Assembly (NCBI GenBank): GCA_027946555.1
Contig: JAPEVC010000042.1
Location: 1-64,000, forward strand
Direction of reading: 5' to 3'
Source: Gnomoniopsis sp. IMI 355080
Taxonomy: Eukaryota; Ascomycota; Sordariomycetes; Diaporthales; Gnomoniaceae
Length of the DNA stretch: 64,000 bases
Positions 60,430-64,000 of the stretch are shown here, piece after piece; the first letter of the stretch is position 1; each line of letters starts with the position of its first letter. The translations under genes were made by a program, and so were the position numbers. The notes under the pieces were generated by a model. That model did no database searches. It was not told the DNA's origin and was given only the letters and a program-made list of their open reading frames with translations.

Positions 60430-61397
60430 ATGAAGACGGCCGTGGCACTCGTCTCGTTAGTCGCCGCCGGCGGTCAATCCTTTGTGATCCCCGCGGACGA
60501 CGCCCTGATCCTAACGAAAGCCTCCTCTTCCGCCTGTGCCAATGTAACCTGCGTGCCCTCCTCCGGCGGCGCACACATCATCATCAGCCGGGCGTCCACC
60601 GAGGCCGCTGGCACTGGTGTCCTAGGCTACGTGTCCGACGCCATCGTGTCCGCATGTCCCAGCTCCGATGTTGCAGCCAATCCTTGTGAGCAAAAATACA
60701 CAACAGCCTCTTTCTGTGACCAGCAACGTTCCAGACGTCGGGGGAGGAAGTGCTAATGCCAGCGATATCTAGACCCGGCCCTCCTAGACCCCTACCTACC
60801 GTCCGAGACCGCTGGCGTAGGCAATCTCACGGAAATGGTCATCAGCTACCAAGCTTGCTGCCCTGACAGCCAGATCGTCCTCATGGGCTACTCACAAGGC
60901 GCCCAAGTGACGGCCGATTTTCTGTGCGGACGGTCTTCGAGCGGATTCCCACCCACGCCTCCGTATGCGTCTTTGGTGGCTGACTCCGTCTCCGCCGTCG
61001 TCCTCATGGGTGATCCCTCCTTTGTCAAAGGCCAGAGCTGGGACAGGGGCAACGCCTCTAATGTGAGCGTATGTTACTTCGGCCTGGTCATCTCTCCCCC
61101 TATCCCCCTCTCTTAACTCCCTCTCTACTCTGTCACTGCCCCGTTTCAATTCTCCCTCCTCTTCTTGTTTTCACTTCCACTGACGGTCACAAAAATAAGT
61201 ATTTCCCTCGACTAGATAACGCAGCTTGCGAGCCCGTCGCGCAACAATTCATCAGCTATTGTGACTCGGGTGACTATTTCTGCGACAACGGCACCTCCGC
61301 AGATGCTTTGGCCATCCACGAGGGATATGTGCAGGAATACGGGTCGGAGGCTGCGACATATGTCATTGAGCACATCGATGGTTGCTCGGGGCTTTAA
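60430..61397 (+). CDS. Secreted carbohydrate esterase family 5 protein (cutinase/acetylxylan esterase type)
   Basis: A secreted serine esterase acting on acetylated xylan or cutin-like esters. Exons 60430-60685, 60773-61068 and 61200-61397 give 249 residues. The N-terminus is signal-peptide-like (MKTAVALVSLVAAGG). The nucleophile is in GYSQGAQV; the Asp and His of the triad are expected in YCDSGDYFCD and AIHEGY near the C-terminus. Paired Cys residues (ACANVTC, YQACCPD, FCG, YCD/FCD) fit the disulfides of the family. Intron 1 (87 bp, branch TGCTAAT) gives NPYPALLDPYLP. Intron 2 has two in-phase donors: GTATGT at 61069 (chosen) or GTGAGC at 61063, which would drop two residues (Val-Ser). Acetylxylan esterase is slightly favoured over cutinase by motif feel; sequence alone does not settle it. 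It converges on glucose-6-phosphate isomerase. Confidence 0.88.
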
Positions 61398-61829
61398 TCT
61401 TGTTGCTGACAATCAAGAAGGAGGAAAAAGGGCTCAAGGGGAAAGTGCAAGCAAACGGGTTAAGCAAATTAATGGCAAGTCATTCCGGAGTTAGCCGTCT
61501 TAGCATTGATGGAAAAGGGGCCATCCGATCTCAATGACCAAACCACTTTAAGTTTGAACACAAGCTGGCCCAAGATGCGTCAAGTTCGACCAATGGTATT
61601 GCTACTAGTAGATTCATCCCACACAGGCTCACATAAGAGTCGTGCTAGTAAAGATGGCTTCTTTTATTGAATCGTGATGAACGTACCTCAATCTTGCCCA
61701 TGATGGGTCCATTATCCCACTGACTTTTAAAGCATCGTCTCGGTATCTGTAATATTGCTAAACGCCCGCATTTTCTCAAAACATGGCTCGATACACGCTA
61801 GCCATGCTTCCCTCGCAAGATGCAAGTCT
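61398..61829. other. Convergent 3' region, esterase and GPI
   Basis: 432 bp holding the two 3' UTRs; no gene seen. Confidence 0.5.
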
Positions 61830-63616
61830 CTACAGCTGAGAGTACTTCTTGAACGCCCCAATCAGCCCACCAGTGGACGAATCGTGACCCTGGCCGTTGC
61901 CAGACTCATCCAGCTCTTTGAGGATCTTCTTAGCCAGGCTCTTGCCCAGCTCAACACCCCACTGGTCGAACGAGTTGATGTCCCAGACGGCACCTTCCGT
62001 GAAGGTAAGGTGCTCATAGTAAACAATAAGAGCACCGAGCTCAGCGGGGCCGATGTGACCGCCGACCAGGATACTGGTTGTGGGGCGGTTGCCCAAGAAG
62101 ACCTTGTGCTGCACCAGGTGCTCGGGTGTACCCTCAGCCTTGACCTCCTCGGCTGTCTTGCCGACCATCAGCGCTTCTGCTTGCGCGAGATAGTTGGATG
62201 CCAGCATCTTCTGGTGCAGGTTATTGGAAATCGGATTGTGCGACTTTGCGGCCAGGATGAAGTCCGTCGGAATGAGCTTCGTGCCCTGGTGAACCAATTG
62301 GAAGAAGGAGTGCTGGGCATTGGTGCAGGGCTCGCCGAATAGGATCGGCCCGGTGGTGTACTTGGCGGGGGTGCCGTCAGAAGTGGTGCTCTTGCCGTTG
62401 GACTCCATGGATAGCTGCTGGAGGTATGCTGGGAAACGGTGCAGGTACTGGTCGAAAGGAGCCACCAAGTGCGTCTGTGCGTTGTAGAAGTTGCTGTACC
62501 AAACACTGAGAAGGCCAGCAATGACAGGGATGTTGTCCTTCAGTGCGGCAGCACGAAAGTGCTTGTCCATCTCGTGAGCACCAGCCAGGAACTTCTCGAA
62601 GTTCTCATAGCCAATGTAAAGCGCAACGGACAGACCGATGGCGCTCCAGACGGAGTAGCGACCACCGACCCAACTCTCGAAACCGAACATGTTGTTGGCG
62701 TCAATACCGAACTTGGTAACCTCGGACTCGTTTGTCGAGAGAGCGACGAAGTGCTTCGCAATGTCACCGTTGCCACCCGTCTTCTCGAGGAACCAGGTCT
62801 TGGCGGTGTTGGCGTTAGTGGTGGTCTCGGCGGTGGTGAAGGTCTTGGAAGCGATCAGGAAAAGAACGGTCTCCGGGTCGGTGTTGGCCAGGGCCTCTGC
62901 GATGTGAGTGCCGTCGATGTTGGAGACGAAGTGAAGGGTCATGTCCTTGGCTCCGTAGTGCTTTAGAGCCTCAGTGACCATGACAGGTCCCCTAAGGTTG
63001 ACATTGAGTTAGTCTTTGGTGGTTGGGGCTGGACTGCTAGGAAGCCCCGGAGCAGCAGCTACTTGAAAGGTTCAGAAAATGCTCACAAGTCAGAGCCACC
63101 AATGCCAACGTTGATGATGGTTGTCAGCTTCTTGCCGGTATAGCCTTTCCAGTCGCCGCTGCGCACCTGCTGGGTGAACTCCTTCATGTGGGCGAGGACG
63201 TCATTGACACCGCCCTTGATGCCCATGACATCCTGGCCATCGACCTTCATGTCCCAGGGCTTGCCCTCGAGGCCGACATTCCTCAGTGCAGCGTGATAAA
63301 CAGCCCGGTCCTCGGTGAAGTTTATCTTCTCGCCGTTGAACATGGCCTCACGCTTCTTCTCGACGCCAGCCTCATCGGCAAGCTTGGTCAGCAGATCGAG
63401 GGTGCCATCCGCGAGAAAGTTCTTGGAGAAGTCGAACAGTATGTCGATGGGCTGGCCAGAGGAAGAGATGGAGGCGGGCAAGGTGAAGTTTCGGGTGTAC
63501 TTCTCGAAGCGCTTGGGGTCGGAGGCGAAAGCCTCCTTCAGCACGAAGCTCTTGCCGACGGTGTCGCGGTGCTGCTGGAGCTCGCTCCAGGCGGGGAGAC
63601 TGCTGGCTTGAGGCAT
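61830..63616 (-). CDS. Glucose-6-phosphate isomerase
   Basis: Interconverts glucose-6-phosphate and fructose-6-phosphate in the cytosol for glycolysis and gluconeogenesis. Exons 63616-63087 and 62991-61830, with a 95-bp intron, give 563 residues, close to the family length. Start chosen at MPQASSLPAWSELQQHRD, where homology begins; the open frame extends upstream without family resemblance. Landmarks: TTIINVGIGGSDLGPVM spanning the splice (phase TT|G); signature SWVGGRYSVWSAIGLS; and the C-terminal signature around GPAELGALIVYYEH and DINSFDQWGVELGK. A run of 11 C in the sense direction lies about 130 nt upstream (63747-63757). Confidence 0.96.
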
Positions 63617-64000
63617 TTCGGCAATCGATATGACGGTGAGATGAAAAGGCTTTTGGAGGTTCTGCTGTGGCCAATAATGCACGACGAGGTCAGAAAAAAT
63701 GCTTCGACGTACGAGACGGATCGACCAAGAGCTCAGTGAGTTCCTTGGGGGGGGGGGCATGCAAGAGCAAGAGCTATGACATAACATACCTTAGAGCTAC
63801 AAGAAGCTATAAGACAAGCAAATGTCTGACAGGTCAATAAAGTCTTTGGATTGTGATCTGGTGTTCTGGCAATTGATCAGTCCTCGCTGCAAGAGATGAA
63901 AAGAATATCAGTAGCAGTTAGGTGATCCGAGTTGTCCTGGAGATGGTCTGTGAGGTGAACCTTGGAAGCGGGGTCCTTCGCCATTCCACGCCTTCCGAGA
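63617..64000. other. Promoter and leader of glucose-6-phosphate isomerase
   Basis: Upstream region of a minus-strand gene; contains the homopolymer at 63747-63757. No other gene visible before the window ends. Confidence 0.5.

Noticed and set aside
1..64000. Possible secondary-metabolite cluster around the laccase and epimerase
   Set aside because: No polyketide synthase, NRPS, terpene synthase, P450 or pathway regulator is present nearby.

Overview
The window is nuclear DNA of a filamentous ascomycete (Pezizomycotina), most likely a Sordariomycete. The genes have short GT-AG introns (mostly 45-190 bp) and moderately GC-rich exons. They include ascomycete-type families: a laccase with a C-terminal DSGV plug, a fungal microbial rhodopsin, a CE5 cutinase/acetylxylan esterase and a NACHT STAND protein with a fungal N-terminal domain. 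I cannot name the species from sequence alone. I find 19 protein-coding genes and no convincing tRNA, rRNA, CRISPR array or intact transposon.

Layout. 1-4458 is gene-empty. 4459-7072 is a secreted three-domain laccase with 12 exons, one only 5 nt long. 7997-9221 is an atypical-SDR NAD-dependent epimerase. 11684-12677 is a seven-helix rhodopsin with both proton-relay aspartates and the retinal lysine. A gene desert of about 10 kb follows (12678-22831), marked by seven perfect copies of the palindrome TACCTAGGTA. 22832-25100 is a SulP sulfate permease with a STAS domain.

From 25.9 to 55.2 kb the DNA is dense and mostly housekeeping: mitochondrial dihydroorotate dehydrogenase (-), an Mpv17/PMP22 protein (-), a NACHT STAND receptor (-), Fip1 (-), nucleoporin Nup49 (+), RNA polymerase III subunit Rpc31/RPC7 (-), an Hsm3-like proteasome chaperone (+), Sec7 Arf-GEF (-), pyruvate dehydrogenase E2 (+), an acid phosphatase (-), a METTL16-type RNA methyltransferase (+), an XAP5/FAM50 protein (+) and an uncharacterised membrane protein (-). 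Many are divergent pairs sharing a promoter (Fip1/Nup49, Rpc31/Hsm3, Sec7/E2, phosphatase/METTL16) or convergent pairs with short 3' gaps. Five of them act in RNA synthesis, processing or export.

55.2-60.4 kb is again gene-poor with small tandem repeats. The window ends with a secreted CE5 esterase (+, TATA box seen) converging on glucose-6-phosphate isomerase (-).

No single new multi-gene system is evident. The observations most worth a second look are the 5-nt laccase microexon that codes part of the copper motif; the TACCTAGGTA palindrome family; two stop-free, length-3n introns in the Rpc31 gene; an acid phosphatase whose signal peptide appears replaced by a Src-like myristoylation N-terminus; and sense-strand poly-C runs of 11-13 nt beside several genes. 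Gene models were assembled by hand from splice signals and remembered family conservation, without alignment tools or transcript data.
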